64,000 nt of DNA from Streptomyces endocoffeicus (GCF_016741935.1 NZ_JAERRG010000001.1:1798001-1862000), one strand, 5' to 3'. Counted from the first letter of the stretch, positions 1 through 10,781 are shown. A program made the numbers and translations. The notes: a model not told the origin generated them from the sequence alone.

Positions 1-365
1 CCGAGTTCGGCGAGCGTGTGCAAGGTTTCTGCTACGTCCTCCCGGTAGGCCAGCGCGCGGGCCACGACCGGACGCTGTCGGTCGGAGATGAACCCCAGCT
101 CGGCGGGGCCCACGGGCCTGCCGAGCCGGTGGGAGAGCACGGCGGCGATCAGCTCCGGCGTGGTGCCGCGCGGCTGTCCGCCTTGCAGCCAGCGGGTGAC
201 GGACGCCTTGTCGTAGTTCGACTCGCGCCCCTGCCTACGGCCCAGTTCATTGACCCGCAGGGCCAATGAGGCGTAGGAGCACCCGGATTCCTTCAGAGCG
301 GCGGCCAACGCGCCGTTGGACACGGCGCCTTGGCGCCCGCTTACCGGCTGTGCGTGATGCGTCAC
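1..365 (-). CDS. Helix-turn-helix regulator, C-terminally truncated by window edge
   Basis: This is the N-terminal part (about 121 residues) of a regulator that runs off the left edge of the window. The GTG start at 365 is preceded on the minus strand by an AGGGACGG-type ribosome binding site. Visible segments such as YASLALRVNELG and SVTRWLQGGQPRGTTPELI are what I expect of the HTH head of the large Streptomyces regulators that carry tetratricopeptide repeats further on. DNA binding is inferred from that pattern; the sensing part is not in the window. It is divergent from the XRE/DUF5753 gene at 643, and the 277 bases between them hold both promoters. Confidence 0.7.
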   Translation of the reverse strand, partial: MTHHAQPVSGRQGAVSNGALAAALKESGCSYASLALRVNELGRRQGRESNYDKASVTRWLQGGQPRGTTPELIAAVLSHRLGRPVGPAELGFISDRQRPVVARALAYREDVAETLHTLAEL

Positions 366-642
366 CGTGACCGTCCCTGTGTCGAGCCACGGCGGTCTGC
401 GGGATCCCCGTCGTTCGCGGCCCACCGGTCAGCCGGGGGCCTCAACGACGTTGTGGACATAGGTGGTTGGGAGCCCTCGCCATGGAGGGTGAGATGGGTC
501 ACGTGCTCACTATGCGTGGCGAAGCCGTCACCCCGCAACCTTCGTTCTGATAATTTCAAACCGCTCCGCTCGCTCTGTCTGTGTCATCCATCGCGTGGCA
601 CACTGTGCAGGCATATGACAGCCATTCCTACGGGAGGCGGAC

Positions 643-1509
643 GTGAGCGAGGCACGGCCGGCCGGCGCCGCCCCCACCGTCTTACGGAGAGTCCTGGGCA
701 AGCGTCTGCGGCATCTGCGCGAGCGGGCGAAGGTGTCGTTCGAGGAAGCCGCGAAAGCCATCGAGGTCACCCCGTTGACCGTGCGCAGGATGGAAAAGGC
801 GGAAGTCGGCCTCAAGATCCCGTATCTCAAGGAACTGCTGCGGAACTACGGCGTCCGCGGTCCGGAGATGGATGATTTCCTCGCTCTGGCACGCGAGGCC
901 AACCAGCCGGGCTGGTGGCATCAGTTCCGCGATGTGCTTCCGGACTGGTTCAGTGTTTACGTAAGCCTCGAAAGTGAGGCCACCGTCATTCGCGCGTACG
1001 AGCCCCACTACGTCCCCGGGCTGCTCCAGACGGAGGACTACGCACGAGCGGTGCTACGCATGGGCTTCCCGCGCGACACCGACGAGGAGCTGGAGCGCCG
1101 GATCGCCCTGCGGGTCAAGCGCCAGAGCCTGCTCACCAAGTCGGACGCGCCGACCATCTGGGCCATCCTCGACGAGACGGTGCTGCACCGCCCGGTCGGC
1201 GGCTCGCGGATCATGCGCGACCAGATCGACCACCTCATCGACACCTTGGACATCCCCAAGGTCAGGCTGCAGATCATGCGGTTCGCGGCGGGGCCGCACC
1301 CCGGGGCCTTCGGCCCCTTCCACTACTTCCGCTTCGGATTCTCCGAACTGCCGGACGTCGTCTACACCGAGAGCCTCACCGGGGCGGTCTACGTGGACAA
1401 GCCGGCCGAAGTCGTCGCCTATCTCGAGGTCCTGGACCGGATGGCGGTCCAGGCCGAGCCGATCGGCGACAGCAGCACCATCCTGGCCGAACTGCGTAAG
1501 GAGCACTGA
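643..1509 (+). CDS. XRE-family regulator with DUF5753 domain
   Basis: The 288-residue protein has an N-terminal XRE helix-turn-helix (about residues 15-75; LRHLRERAKVSFEEAAKAI, then TPLTVRRME) followed by a DUF5753 domain that starts near the GWWHQFRDVLP segment. DUF5753 is the usual partner of the XRE fold in the many WhiJ/AbaA-like Streptomyces regulators. The GTG start sits behind a GGGAGGCGGAC ribosome binding site. The next gene begins one base after its stop and encodes a DUF397 protein, the classical small partner, so the two probably form an operon that acts in development or secondary metabolism. The ligand and targets are unknown. No ATP-binding third member lies beside it, unlike the second copy at 30720. 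Confidence 0.9.
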   Translation: MSEARPAGAAPTVLRRVLGKRLRHLRERAKVSFEEAAKAIEVTPLTVRRMEKAEVGLKIPYLKELLRNYGVRGPEMDDFLALAREANQPGWWHQFRDVLPDWFSVYVSLESEATVIRAYEPHYVPGLLQTEDYARAVLRMGFPRDTDEELERRIALRVKRQSLLTKSDAPTIWAILDETVLHRPVGGSRIMRDQIDHLIDTLDIPKVRLQIMRFAAGPHPGAFGPFHYFRFGFSELPDVVYTESLTGAVYVDKPAEVVAYLEVLDRMAVQAEPIGDSSTILAELRKEH

Positions 1510-1510
1510 G

Positions 1511-1750
1511 ATGCACGACCCCGTCTACACCGGAATGCCGGCTACGGACCTGGGCACGGAGGGCTGGCAGAAGCCCTGGAGCGGGTCCAACGGCGGCACC
1601 TGCATCGAGGCCAAGCGACTGCCGGACGGGCGGATCGCGCTGCGCCAGTCCACCGACCCGGCCGGGCCCGCGCTGATCTACACCCGCGCGGAGGTGGCGT
1701 CCTTCCTGGAGGCGGCGAAGGCCGGCGAAGCGGACTTCCTCATCGCCTAG
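1511..1750 (+). CDS. DUF397 small protein
   Basis: This 79-residue protein carries the DUF397 signature: a WQKPWSGSNGGTCIEA block, a stretch reading LPDGRIALRQSTDP, and a C-terminal YTRAEVASFLEAAKAGE. The start is the ATG one base after the upstream stop, served by an AAGGAG site inside the end of the XRE gene, which implies coupled translation. DUF397 proteins are encoded next to XRE/DUF5753 regulators and are thought to modulate them, as in the whiJ and abaA loci of S. coelicolor. The biochemical activity is unknown. Confidence 0.88.
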   Translation: MHDPVYTGMPATDLGTEGWQKPWSGSNGGTCIEAKRLPDGRIALRQSTDPAGPALIYTRAEVASFLEAAKAGEADFLIA

Positions 1751-1954
1751 AGCGGGCCGGCCACGGCTAGAGCGGGCCGGCCACGGCCGGTTTCCCGAAA
1801 CTCCCCGAAAACCACTACGCCCGCACAACCGCACAACCCCGCACCGCACTCCCGTCCCCGCCGTCCCGCCACGCACACTGAAGACGCCGTGGCGGGCGGC
1901 GGTGTCGTCCCCCTTACAGATGTGCAGAGCCCATGGGACCGACAGGATGCCGTA

Positions 1955-2557
1955 ATGAACCTCGACCACGCGGTGACACAGCACCGCACCCTGATCGTCG
2001 AGGGCTGTGACGGAGTCGGCAGGGACGCGCTGCTGACCGGTCTGGCCCGCCGGCACGGCTACACCGTCACCCGCGCCTCCCGGGACCTCCCCCATGTCGA
2101 CCCGGTCCGGCCGTACCGCGAACTCCTCCAGCACGACGGCGCCCTCGCGGTCGACGCCGCGCTGGTCGGCGAGCTCGTCTACGGGCCGCTGCGCCGTGGC
2201 CACTCCCGGGTGACGTGGATTCAGGCGTTCGACTTCGCGGAGGCGGTGGCCGAGCGCCACGGCGCCTTCGTCCATGTGACCGCCCCGGTGCATGTGCTGG
2301 AGGACCGGCTGGCCGCGCGCGGCGCCTCGGCGGCGGCCCTCGCGGAGATCGACGCCGCGGTCACCGGCTATGACCACGCCTTTTCCACCCTCGCCGAGCA
2401 CGCCCCGATCCTCACCGTCGAGGAGCGGCCGGTCTCCGCCGGCGGTCCTGACCCGGATCCGGGCCACGGCGCGGCGGCGCCGGAGCCCCCGGTGGCCTCG
2501 TTCGCCCGGCCCTTCCCGCGCATCCGGTCCCCCGTGCCATTCGCCGAGCAGAGCTGA
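1955..2557 (+). CDS. Kinase-like P-loop protein with a degenerate Walker A
   Basis: The protein has 200 residues. Near its N-terminus it reads TLIVEGCDGVGRDALLTGL, which lines up with the EGxDGxGKST loop of thymidylate kinase-like P-loop enzymes, but the catalytic lysine is arginine and the following Ser/Thr is aspartate. Later parts (HVTAPVHVLEDRLAARG) resemble the LID-side segment of nucleotide kinases. This suggests a nucleotide-binding or nucleotide-sensing relative rather than an active kinase. The C-terminal 45 residues are Pro/Gly rich and probably disordered. The ATG has an AGGA site about 6 bases upstream. It lies alone, 66 bases before the DUF574 gene, on the same strand. Function is not known to me. 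Confidence 0.65.
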   Translation: MNLDHAVTQHRTLIVEGCDGVGRDALLTGLARRHGYTVTRASRDLPHVDPVRPYRELLQHDGALAVDAALVGELVYGPLRRGHSRVTWIQAFDFAEAVAERHGAFVHVTAPVHVLEDRLAARGASAAALAEIDAAVTGYDHAFSTLAEHAPILTVEERPVSAGGPDPDPGHGAAAPEPPVASFARPFPRIRSPVPFAEQS

Positions 2558-2623
2558 ACTCCCCGGCGCCGGCCCTAAGTTGGTGCCCCGCGAATCGCAT
2601 CCGCACGGCAGGAGACTGGCGCT

Positions 2624-3436
2624 ATGACAGACGGCTCGTCCACCCCCGACCAGCTGGCCATCACCAAGCTCGACACCACCGTGCCGCATTCGGCCCGGAT
2701 CTGGAACTACTGGATGGGCGGCAAGGACAACTACGAGGTCGACCGGATCGCCGGTGACGAGTACCGGGAGGTCGCCCCGAACATCGAGACCATGGCCCGC
2801 GCCTCGCGCGCGTACCTCATCCGCACCGTCACCCATGTGGCGGGCGAGTGCGGGATCCGGCAGTTCCTGGACATCGGCACCGGGCTGCCCACCTACGACA
2901 ACACCCACCAGGTGGCCCAGCGGGTGGCGCCCGAGGCCCGCATCGTCTACGTGGACAACGACCCCCTGGTGCTCCGGCACGCCCAGGCGCTGCTCACCAG
3001 CACCCGCGAGGGGGTGACCGACTACATCGACGCCGATCTGCACGAGCCCGAGCGGATCCTGGAGGCCGCGTCGAAGACACTCGACTTCGACCGGCCCATC
3101 GCCCTGATGCTGATGGGCATCCTCGGCCACATCCAGAACTACGACGAGTCGGTGTCGATCGTGCGGCGGCTCCAGGCCGCCTTACCGTCCGGCAGCTACT
3201 TCGTGCACTACGACAGCACCGACACCGACCAGGCGCTCAAGCAGGCCCAGCAGGGCTACGACGACACCGGCGCCGTGCCGTACGTGCTGCGCAGCGTCGA
3301 GCAGATCAGCCGCTTCTACGAGGGCCTGGAGCTGATCGAGCCCGGTATCGTGTCGTGTCCGCTGTGGCGCCCGGCCCCCTCCGAGACGGACATCGAGACC
3401 ACCGATGTCCACGGGGGCGTGGCGCGCAAGCCGTGA
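2624..3436 (+). CDS. DUF574-type SAM-dependent methyltransferase
   Basis: The 270-residue protein matches the Streptomyces DUF574 / Methyltransf_19 family. It contains the early signature SARIWNYWMGGKDNYEVDR, the SAM-binding motif FLDIGTGLPT, and an acidic ribose-contact segment VYVDNDPLVLRHA. This family is strongly expanded in Streptomyces, and individual substrates are mostly unknown. A purine-rich site (GGAGAC) lies about 10 bases before the ATG. No neighbour points to a substrate. Confidence 0.88.
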   Translation: MTDGSSTPDQLAITKLDTTVPHSARIWNYWMGGKDNYEVDRIAGDEYREVAPNIETMARASRAYLIRTVTHVAGECGIRQFLDIGTGLPTYDNTHQVAQRVAPEARIVYVDNDPLVLRHAQALLTSTREGVTDYIDADLHEPERILEAASKTLDFDRPIALMLMGILGHIQNYDESVSIVRRLQAALPSGSYFVHYDSTDTDQALKQAQQGYDDTGAVPYVLRSVEQISRFYEGLELIEPGIVSCPLWRPAPSETDIETTDVHGGVARKP

Positions 3437-3540
3437 CGTCGGTGACGACCAAACGAATGGTTCGGCCACCGGGGAGGTAACCCCCGCCCCCGTCGCGTCG
3501 TCAGACACGGCGCCGGGAAGCGAGGCGGAGGGACGCGCGG

Positions 3541-4356
3541 GTGTTCGAGGTCGGGGCCTGGAGAATGCCCTCCGTCAAGCGGCTGCTGCGGGCGTCGGTC
3601 GCCGGTGCCCCCGTCGTCGTACGGCAGCGCCGCGACCAGGACGAGGCGCCGGGTCGGCCGCGGCACCTGGCCATCATCATGGACGGCAACGGCCGCTGGG
3701 CCGCCCTGCGCGGCCTCTCCCGCACCCGGGGGCATCAGGCGGGGGTGCTCGCGCTGCCGCGGGTGGTGGACACGGCTCTGGAGGAGGGCATCGAACACCT
3801 GTCGCTGTTCTTCTTCTCCACCGAGAACTGGAACCGGCCGCGCGCCGAGGTGGCCGCCCTGATGCGGCTCACCGCCCAGCTCGCGGACGTCTTCCGCGGC
3901 TACGGAGAGCGAGGGGTGCGGCTGCGCTGGCTGGGTTCGGAGGCCCGGCTCCCCCGGGCCACGCTGACCGCGCTCCGCCGCGCGGAGGACGACACCCGCG
4001 ACAACCGCGCCATGACCCTGGCCTTCTGCTTCAACCACGGCGGCCGGGAGGAGATCGCCCGCGCCGCCACCTCGCTGGCCCGCGCCTCGGCGGACGGCGC
4101 GCTGGACCCCGGGCTCATCGACGAGGCCCTGTTCACCCGCCATCTGCCGCACGCCGATCTGCCGGACATCGACATGCTGGTGCGCACCTCCGGGGAGCAG
4201 CGCATCTCCAACTTCATGCTCTGGCGGGCGGCCTACGCGGAGCTCTTCTTCGTGGACACCCTGTGGCCCGACTTCACGGGTGAGGAGCTCCGCGCCCTGC
4301 TGACCGCGTTCGGGGCCCGGAAGCGGCGTTTTGGCGCGGGCGTCGGCCCCGTCTGA
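3541..4356 (+). CDS. Cis-prenyltransferase (UppS family)
   Basis: The 271-residue protein has the cis-prenyltransferase hallmarks: HLAIIMDGNGRWA with catalytic Asp48, the FFFSTENWNRP block, and the C-terminal LVRTSGEQRISNFMLW with a TLWPDF end. These enzymes condense isopentenyl diphosphate onto an allylic primer to make undecaprenyl or shorter cis-prenyl diphosphates. The GTG start has a GGAGGGA site 8 bases upstream; an in-frame ATG at 3565 has poorer spacing. Streptomyces usually encode two paralogues, and nothing here proves that this one makes the cell-wall carrier, so I leave out a gene symbol. Its stop lies 15 bases before a dispersed repeat. Confidence 0.88.
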   Translation: MFEVGAWRMPSVKRLLRASVAGAPVVVRQRRDQDEAPGRPRHLAIIMDGNGRWAALRGLSRTRGHQAGVLALPRVVDTALEEGIEHLSLFFFSTENWNRPRAEVAALMRLTAQLADVFRGYGERGVRLRWLGSEARLPRATLTALRRAEDDTRDNRAMTLAFCFNHGGREEIARAATSLARASADGALDPGLIDEALFTRHLPHADLPDIDMLVRTSGEQRISNFMLWRAAYAELFFVDTLWPDFTGEELRALLTAFGARKRRFGAGVGPV

Positions 4357-4371
4357 CACGCCCGCCGCTCC

Positions 4372-4522
4372 TGAGCAGGTCGGAGGAAGTCCGCTACGGA
4401 TCGGGCAGCGCCCCGAAGGGGCGCGGGGCTGTGTCGATGTGCGGCTCCGCCGCGTGGGCGCGACCAGCCACGACGGCGCCGCAGTCGGCCGACGACGCAT
4501 CGCGGCACTTCCAGCGGAGCAC

Positions 4523-4528
<6 letters not shown>
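4372..4528 (+). repeat. Dispersed intergenic repeat, copy A
   Basis: This stretch fills the gap between two convergent genes. Apart from one internal block it is nearly identical to the reverse complement of 58952-59085. Shared parts include CAGGTCGGAGGAAGTCCGC, the hairpin GCGCCCC-GAA-GGGGCGC, and GCGACCAGCCACGACGG. Copy A has an extra block of about 30 bases (near 4428-4457, containing GTGCGGCTCCGCCGCGTGG) that copy B lacks. Similarity runs through the stop codon of the acyl-CoA dehydrogenase. The hairpin may act as a two-way terminator. Confidence 0.85.
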
Positions 4529-5749
<1,221 letters not shown>

Positions 5750-5766
5750 GACCCCTCCACGTGCTT

Positions 5767-5795
5767 GTTACCTGCGGTAACAGCAGTCTGTTACC
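5767..5795. promoter_or_regulatory. Probable TetR operator
   Basis: A perfect interrupted palindrome, GTTACCTGCGGTAAC (5767-5781), is followed by a further half-site CTGTTACC at 5788-5795. It lies between the acyl-CoA dehydrogenase and the divergent TetR gene. The second half-site overlaps the predicted -10 region of the dehydrogenase promoter. This is the expected position for autoregulated repression by the neighbouring TetR. Binding is inferred, not shown. Confidence 0.75.
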
Positions 5796-5814
5796 GCCCA
5801 GTAGGCAATGTCAA
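5785..5814 (-). promoter_or_regulatory. Predicted sigma70-type promoter of the acyl-CoA dehydrogenase
   Basis: Read on the minus strand, a consensus -35 TTGACA (5814-5809) is followed after 18 bases by CAGACT (5790-5785), one base away from the Streptomyces TAGACT form. The start codon is about 36 bases downstream with a GGAGGGG ribosome binding site between. The putative operator overlaps the -10 end. Confidence 0.65.
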
Positions 5815-5942
5815 CTCCCCCGGGCACACGGGCCCCGCTCCCCGCTCGGGTGTTACGTTGCGCAGAGCGCGGAGCGCGATCGCGCCGGGAAGCGCGAGGT
5901 GCGTAAGGCGCGAGTACGACATCGGGGGCGGGGAGGCAACGC

Positions 5943-6599
5943 ATGCGGACCGGGACCAGCCAGCGGGACGACCAGCGACAGACGGCCCAGCAGAGGCGCA
6001 AGGAGCTGCTGGAGGCCGCGGACCGGGTGGTACTGCGCGACGGGCCAGAGGCCTCGATGAACGCCATCGCCGCCGAAGCGGGTATCACCAAGCCCATTCT
6101 GTACCGCCACTTCGGCGACAAGGGCGGACTGTACCGCGCGCTCGCCAAGCGCCACACCGACGCCCTGCTCGCCTCGCTGCGCGCGGCCCTGGACGCGCCC
6201 GCCGACGACCGCCGGCAGCGCGTGGAGGCCACGCTGGACACCTATCTGGCGGCGATCGAGGCGCGGCCCCAGGTGTACCGCTTCCTGATGCACCCGGCCG
6301 ACCACGGCCAGCAGGAGCCGGAGCAGACCTTCGACGTGGGCCACCACTCCGCCCCGCTGCTGCGGCGGCTCGGCGAGGAGCTGGCCACGGTGATCGCCGA
6401 GCGGGTGGAGCTGGGCCCCGGCGGCGCCGAGGTGGCCCGGGTCTGGGGCCATGGGATCGTCGGCATGATGCACGCGGCCGGTGACTGGTGGCTGCGCGAC
6501 CGGCCCTGCGCACGCGACCAGTTGGTGCGCCATCTCACCGATCTGCTGTGGGGGCGGCTGTCGCTGGCGGACGACCGGGTCGGCGCACCGGGGTTCTGA
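5943..6599 (+). CDS. TetR-family transcriptional regulator
   Basis: The 218-residue protein has a typical N-terminal TetR DNA-binding domain: helices around RRKELLEAADRVV, then the HTH segment MNAIAAEAGITKPILYRHF and the DKGGLYRALAKRH boundary. The C-terminal part is a divergent ligand-binding domain. It is transcribed away from the acyl-CoA dehydrogenase, and the shared intergenic region carries the GTTACC-N3-GGTAAC palindrome. I infer that it represses the dehydrogenase and itself and is released by an acyl-CoA or related lipid. The ATG follows a GGGGAGG site. Confidence 0.9.
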   Translation: MRTGTSQRDDQRQTAQQRRKELLEAADRVVLRDGPEASMNAIAAEAGITKPILYRHFGDKGGLYRALAKRHTDALLASLRAALDAPADDRRQRVEATLDTYLAAIEARPQVYRFLMHPADHGQQEPEQTFDVGHHSAPLLRRLGEELATVIAERVELGPGGAEVARVWGHGIVGMMHAAGDWWLRDRPCARDQLVRHLTDLLWGRLSLADDRVGAPGF

Positions 6600-6743
6600 G
6601 ACCCCGCATATCGCTCGCGGCCCGCCCGTAAGCCCGCTGGTGCCCCGGCTCGAACGGGCCCTGCGCCCCGGGGAGGTGCCGACGGGTCGTGCCGCCTGCG
6701 GCGGGCCTCCTCAATCGCCGGAGGGGCTGGAAGGCGGGGCTGC

Positions 6744-6767
6744 GCCCCAGACCCCGAGGTCTGGGGC
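6744..6767. terminator. Bidirectional hairpin between tetR and def
   Basis: GCCCCAGACC and GGTCTGGGGC form a perfect 10-base-pair stem around the loop CCGA. It lies between two convergent genes. It is part of a longer GC-rich intergenic element (about 6690-6800) that ends in CCACGCGGCGG, a string also present near 11798. Confidence 0.7.
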
Positions 6768-6803
6768 GAGGCCCCCGCCACGCGGCGGACGCCCCACAGG
6801 TCC

Positions 6804-7370
6804 CTACGCCCCCACAGTCTCGGTGCCCGGCGACGGCGCCCAGGGGGCGCGGCGGATCGCCCGCAGCGCCCGGCGCCGCCGCAGCCCGGTCAGCCGGTCG
6901 ATGAACAGCCCGCCGTCCAGATGGTCGCACTCGTGCTGCAGACAGCGCGCGAAGAAGCCCGTGCCCTCGATCCGCACCGGCTCCCCGGTCATCGTCACGC
7001 CCTCGATCACCACATGGTCGTAGCGCGAGGTGCCCGCCTCGACGCCCGGCAGCGACAGACAGCCCTCCGGCCCGCGCACCGTCACCCCGTCGGCCGCGAC
7101 CGGCCGGGGGTTGACGACATGCCCCAGATGGCGGTGGTCCTCGTCGTCCGGGCAGTCGAAGACGAAGACCCGCAGCCCCACACCGATCTGATTGGCCGCG
7201 AGGCCCACCCCGTGGGCCGCGTACATCGTCGCGTACATGTCCTCGATCAGCAGGGCCAGCTCGGCGTCGAACGCGGTGACCTCCTCGCACGGCGCGCGCA
7301 GCGCCGGATCGCCGAAAAGCCGCAGGGGCCGCACCGCTCCGCGGCTGCCCGGGATCACGCCATGTCGCAT
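6804..7370 (-). CDS. def: Peptide deformylase
   Basis: The 188-residue protein has all three metal-site motifs of peptide deformylase: GVGLAANQ (residues 54-61), EGCLS with the ligand Cys104, and QHECDH with ligands His146 and His150 and catalytic Glu147. It removes the formyl group from the initiator methionine of nascent proteins. The chosen ATG at 7370 precedes the conserved N-terminal LRLFGDPALR block; no strong ribosome binding site is visible, and the start codon lies inside the inverted repeat GCCATG-N3-CATGGC. Streptomyces often carry several deformylases, so this may be one of a set. It is divergent from murT. Confidence 0.92.
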   Translation of the reverse strand: MRHGVIPGSRGAVRPLRLFGDPALRAPCEEVTAFDAELALLIEDMYATMYAAHGVGLAANQIGVGLRVFVFDCPDDEDHRHLGHVVNPRPVAADGVTVRGPEGCLSLPGVEAGTSRYDHVVIEGVTMTGEPVRIEGTGFFARCLQHECDHLDGGLFIDRLTGLRRRRALRAIRRAPWAPSPGTETVGA

Positions 7371-7560
7371 GGCAGCAAAGCCTACGGCGCCGGTGAGGTG
7401 TGCCCCACGCGCGCGGGCGGAATTCGGGACAGCCGCCGGATCTCGATAGGCTGCTCTCCGACCGTGGCCTCCCGGCTGGCGATGCGGCGCGGAGGGGGCA
7501 TACCACCGGCGCCTCGGGGGGCAGGAGCGGCGCCGGTATGCGAGGAGGATCGAGAAGACG

Positions 7561-8799
7561 ATGGCAGGCAACTCGGAGCCGCTGTCACCGCGGGCCAAGC
7601 TGGCCGTGACGGCGGGCAAGGCCGCGGCGGCGGTATCGAAGGCCGCGGGCCGCGGCAGCGGATCGGTGATCGGCGGCAAGGTGGCCCTGCGCCTCGACCC
7701 CGATCTGCTGAGCAGGCTGGCGCAGCACCTGGACGTCATCCTGGTGTCGGCGACCAACGGCAAGACCACGACCACCCGGCTCATCGCCGAGGCGCTGCGG
7801 GCGGCCGGCCCGGTCGTCTCCAACGCGCTGGGCGCCAATATGCCGGCCGGTATCACCTCGGCCCTGGCGGGCGGCTCCGATGCCCGCTACGGCGTCATCG
7901 AGGTCGATGAGAAGTACCTCGCCGGTGTGGCGCGCGACACCGAGCCCAAGGCCATCGCGCTCCTCAACCTCTCCCGTGACCAGCTCGACCGCGCCGCCGA
8001 GACCCGGATGCTCGCCGAGAAGTGGCGCGAGGGCCTGACCGGCAGCAAGGCGGTCGTGATCGCCAACGCCGACGACCCGCTGATTGTCTGGGCCGCCTCC
8101 TCCAGCCCCAATGTGGTGTGGGTCGCGGCCGGGCAGGAGTGGAAGGACGACGCCTGGTCCTGCCCGTCCTGCGGCGGTGTGCTGCAGCGCCCGGGCGACG
8201 ACTGGGTCTGCGGGGAGTGCGGCTTCCGCCGCCCGGTGCCCAGCTGGGCGCTGAACGGCGACTACGTCCTCGACCCGCACGGCGCCGCCTGGCCCATCCA
8301 CCTCCAGCTCCCCGGCCGCGCCAACAAGGCCAACGCGGCCACTTCGGCCGCCGTCGCCGCCACCTTCGGGGTGCCCCCGCAGGTCGCGCTGGAGCGGATG
8401 TACCAGGTCCAGGCCGTGGCCGGCCGGTATGACGTGGTCACCTTCCAGGAGCGCCAGCTGCGGCTGCTGCTGGCGAAGAACCCGGCCGGCTGGCTGGAGA
8501 CCTTCTCGCTGATCGACCCGCCGCCCACCCCGGTGATCCTCTCGGTGAACGCGCGCGGCGCCGACGGCACCGACACCTCCTGGCTCTGGGACGTGGACTA
8601 CCCCCGGCTCGCCGGACACCCGATCTGCCTGATCGGCGACCGCAAGCTGGACCTCGCGGTGCGCCTGGAGGTCGCCGGGCTGGACTTCCGGGTCTGCGCG
8701 GACGCGGACGAGGCGGTGCGGATCTCCCCGCCCGGCCGCATCGAGGTGATCGCCAACTACACCGCGTTCCAGGACCTGCGCCGCCGGGTCGGCAACTGA
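7561..8799 (+). CDS. murT: Lipid II isoglutaminyl synthase, MurT subunit
   Basis: The 412-residue protein is a Mur-ligase-like enzyme with the P-loop SATNGKTTTTRL (residues 63-74). A Cys4 zinc ribbon is inserted in the central domain (Cys201, 204, 217, 220), and a C-terminal DUF1727 domain follows. MurT activates the gamma-carboxyl of D-glutamate in lipid II, and GatD supplies ammonia, giving D-isoglutamine in the peptidoglycan stem. The gatD gene starts 23 bases after the stop, as in other actinobacteria. The zinc ribbon and DUF1727 domain separate it from MurC-F enzymes. The GAGGA site lies 10 bases before the ATG. Confidence 0.94.
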   Translation: MAGNSEPLSPRAKLAVTAGKAAAAVSKAAGRGSGSVIGGKVALRLDPDLLSRLAQHLDVILVSATNGKTTTTRLIAEALRAAGPVVSNALGANMPAGITSALAGGSDARYGVIEVDEKYLAGVARDTEPKAIALLNLSRDQLDRAAETRMLAEKWREGLTGSKAVVIANADDPLIVWAASSSPNVVWVAAGQEWKDDAWSCPSCGGVLQRPGDDWVCGECGFRRPVPSWALNGDYVLDPHGAAWPIHLQLPGRANKANAATSAAVAATFGVPPQVALERMYQVQAVAGRYDVVTFQERQLRLLLAKNPAGWLETFSLIDPPPTPVILSVNARGADGTDTSWLWDVDYPRLAGHPICLIGDRKLDLAVRLEVAGLDFRVCADADEAVRISPPGRIEVIANYTAFQDLRRRVGN

Positions 8800-8822
8800 C
8801 CCCCCGTACGAGAGGCACGAAG

Positions 8823-9560
8823 ATGCGTAGCACGAGCCAGAACGGCCTGCGTCTGGTGTGGGTCTACCCCGACCTGCTGAGCACGTACGGCGACCAGGGC
8901 AACGTCCTGGTGGTGGAGCGCCGGGCGCGGCAGCGCGGGCTGGAGGTCTCCCGCCTGGACGTCCGCTCCGACCAGCAGATCCCCACCTCAGGGGACGTCT
9001 ATCTGATCGGCGGCGGCGAGGACCGCCCGCAGCGGCTGGCCGCCGAGCGGCTGATGCGGGACGGCGGGCTGAACCGGGCGGTGGCCAACGGGGCGATCGT
9101 CTTCTCGGTGTGCGCCGGGTACCAGATCCTCGGCCATGAGTTCGTCAACGACCTCGGCCAGCGCCAGCAGGGCCTGGGCCTGCTGGACGTGGTCAGCACC
9201 CGCGGCGAGGGCGCCCGGTGCGTCGGGGACGTGCTGGCCGACATCGACGAGCGGCTGGCGCTGCCCCCGCTGACCGGCTTCGAGAACCACCAGGGCGTCA
9301 CCCACCTGGGCCCGACCGCCCGCCCCTTCGCCCGGGTCCGGTTCGGCAACGGAAACGGCACCGGGGACGGCTTCGAGGGCGCGTACAGCGACACCGTCTT
9401 CGGCACGTACATGCACGGCCCGGTGATGGCCCGCAACCCGCACATCGCGGACCACCTGCTGAAGCTGGCCCTCGATGTGAACGCGCTGCCGCCGGTCAAC
9501 GACCAGTGGTACGAGGCGCTGCGCAACGAGCGGATCGCGGCGGCGACCCAGCCCGCCTGA
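8823..9560 (+). CDS. gatD: Lipid II isoglutaminyl synthase, GatD glutaminase subunit
   Basis: The 245-residue class I glutamine amidotransferase has a nucleophile motif VCAGYQILG with Cys97 and a catalytic histidine in YMHGP (His198). There is no synthetase domain on the chain, as expected for GatD, which hydrolyses glutamine and channels ammonia to MurT. It follows murT closely on the same strand, so they should be co-transcribed. CobQ-like amidotransferases share the fold, but the murT neighbour and the short length favour GatD. Confidence 0.94.
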   Translation: MRSTSQNGLRLVWVYPDLLSTYGDQGNVLVVERRARQRGLEVSRLDVRSDQQIPTSGDVYLIGGGEDRPQRLAAERLMRDGGLNRAVANGAIVFSVCAGYQILGHEFVNDLGQRQQGLGLLDVVSTRGEGARCVGDVLADIDERLALPPLTGFENHQGVTHLGPTARPFARVRFGNGNGTGDGFEGAYSDTVFGTYMHGPVMARNPHIADHLLKLALDVNALPPVNDQWYEALRNERIAAATQPA

Positions 9561-9737
9561 GCCGCACCCCGCTCGCTCGAGCGCAGCTCAGACGCCGTGC
9601 GAACGCAGGGTGACCGCATGGCGGACATCAGGCCGGCAACCGCGCCCCCGCCGCCCGCCCGCTTGTAGGGTGGCGGGGTCCCGCCGGACGACGCGGTCCG
9701 GCCGTCGGCCCCCATCTCAGACAGAGGTATGCGTGCC

Positions 9738-10763
<1,026 letters not shown>

Positions 10764-10781
10764 TCTGAGCGGTTCTAGGCT

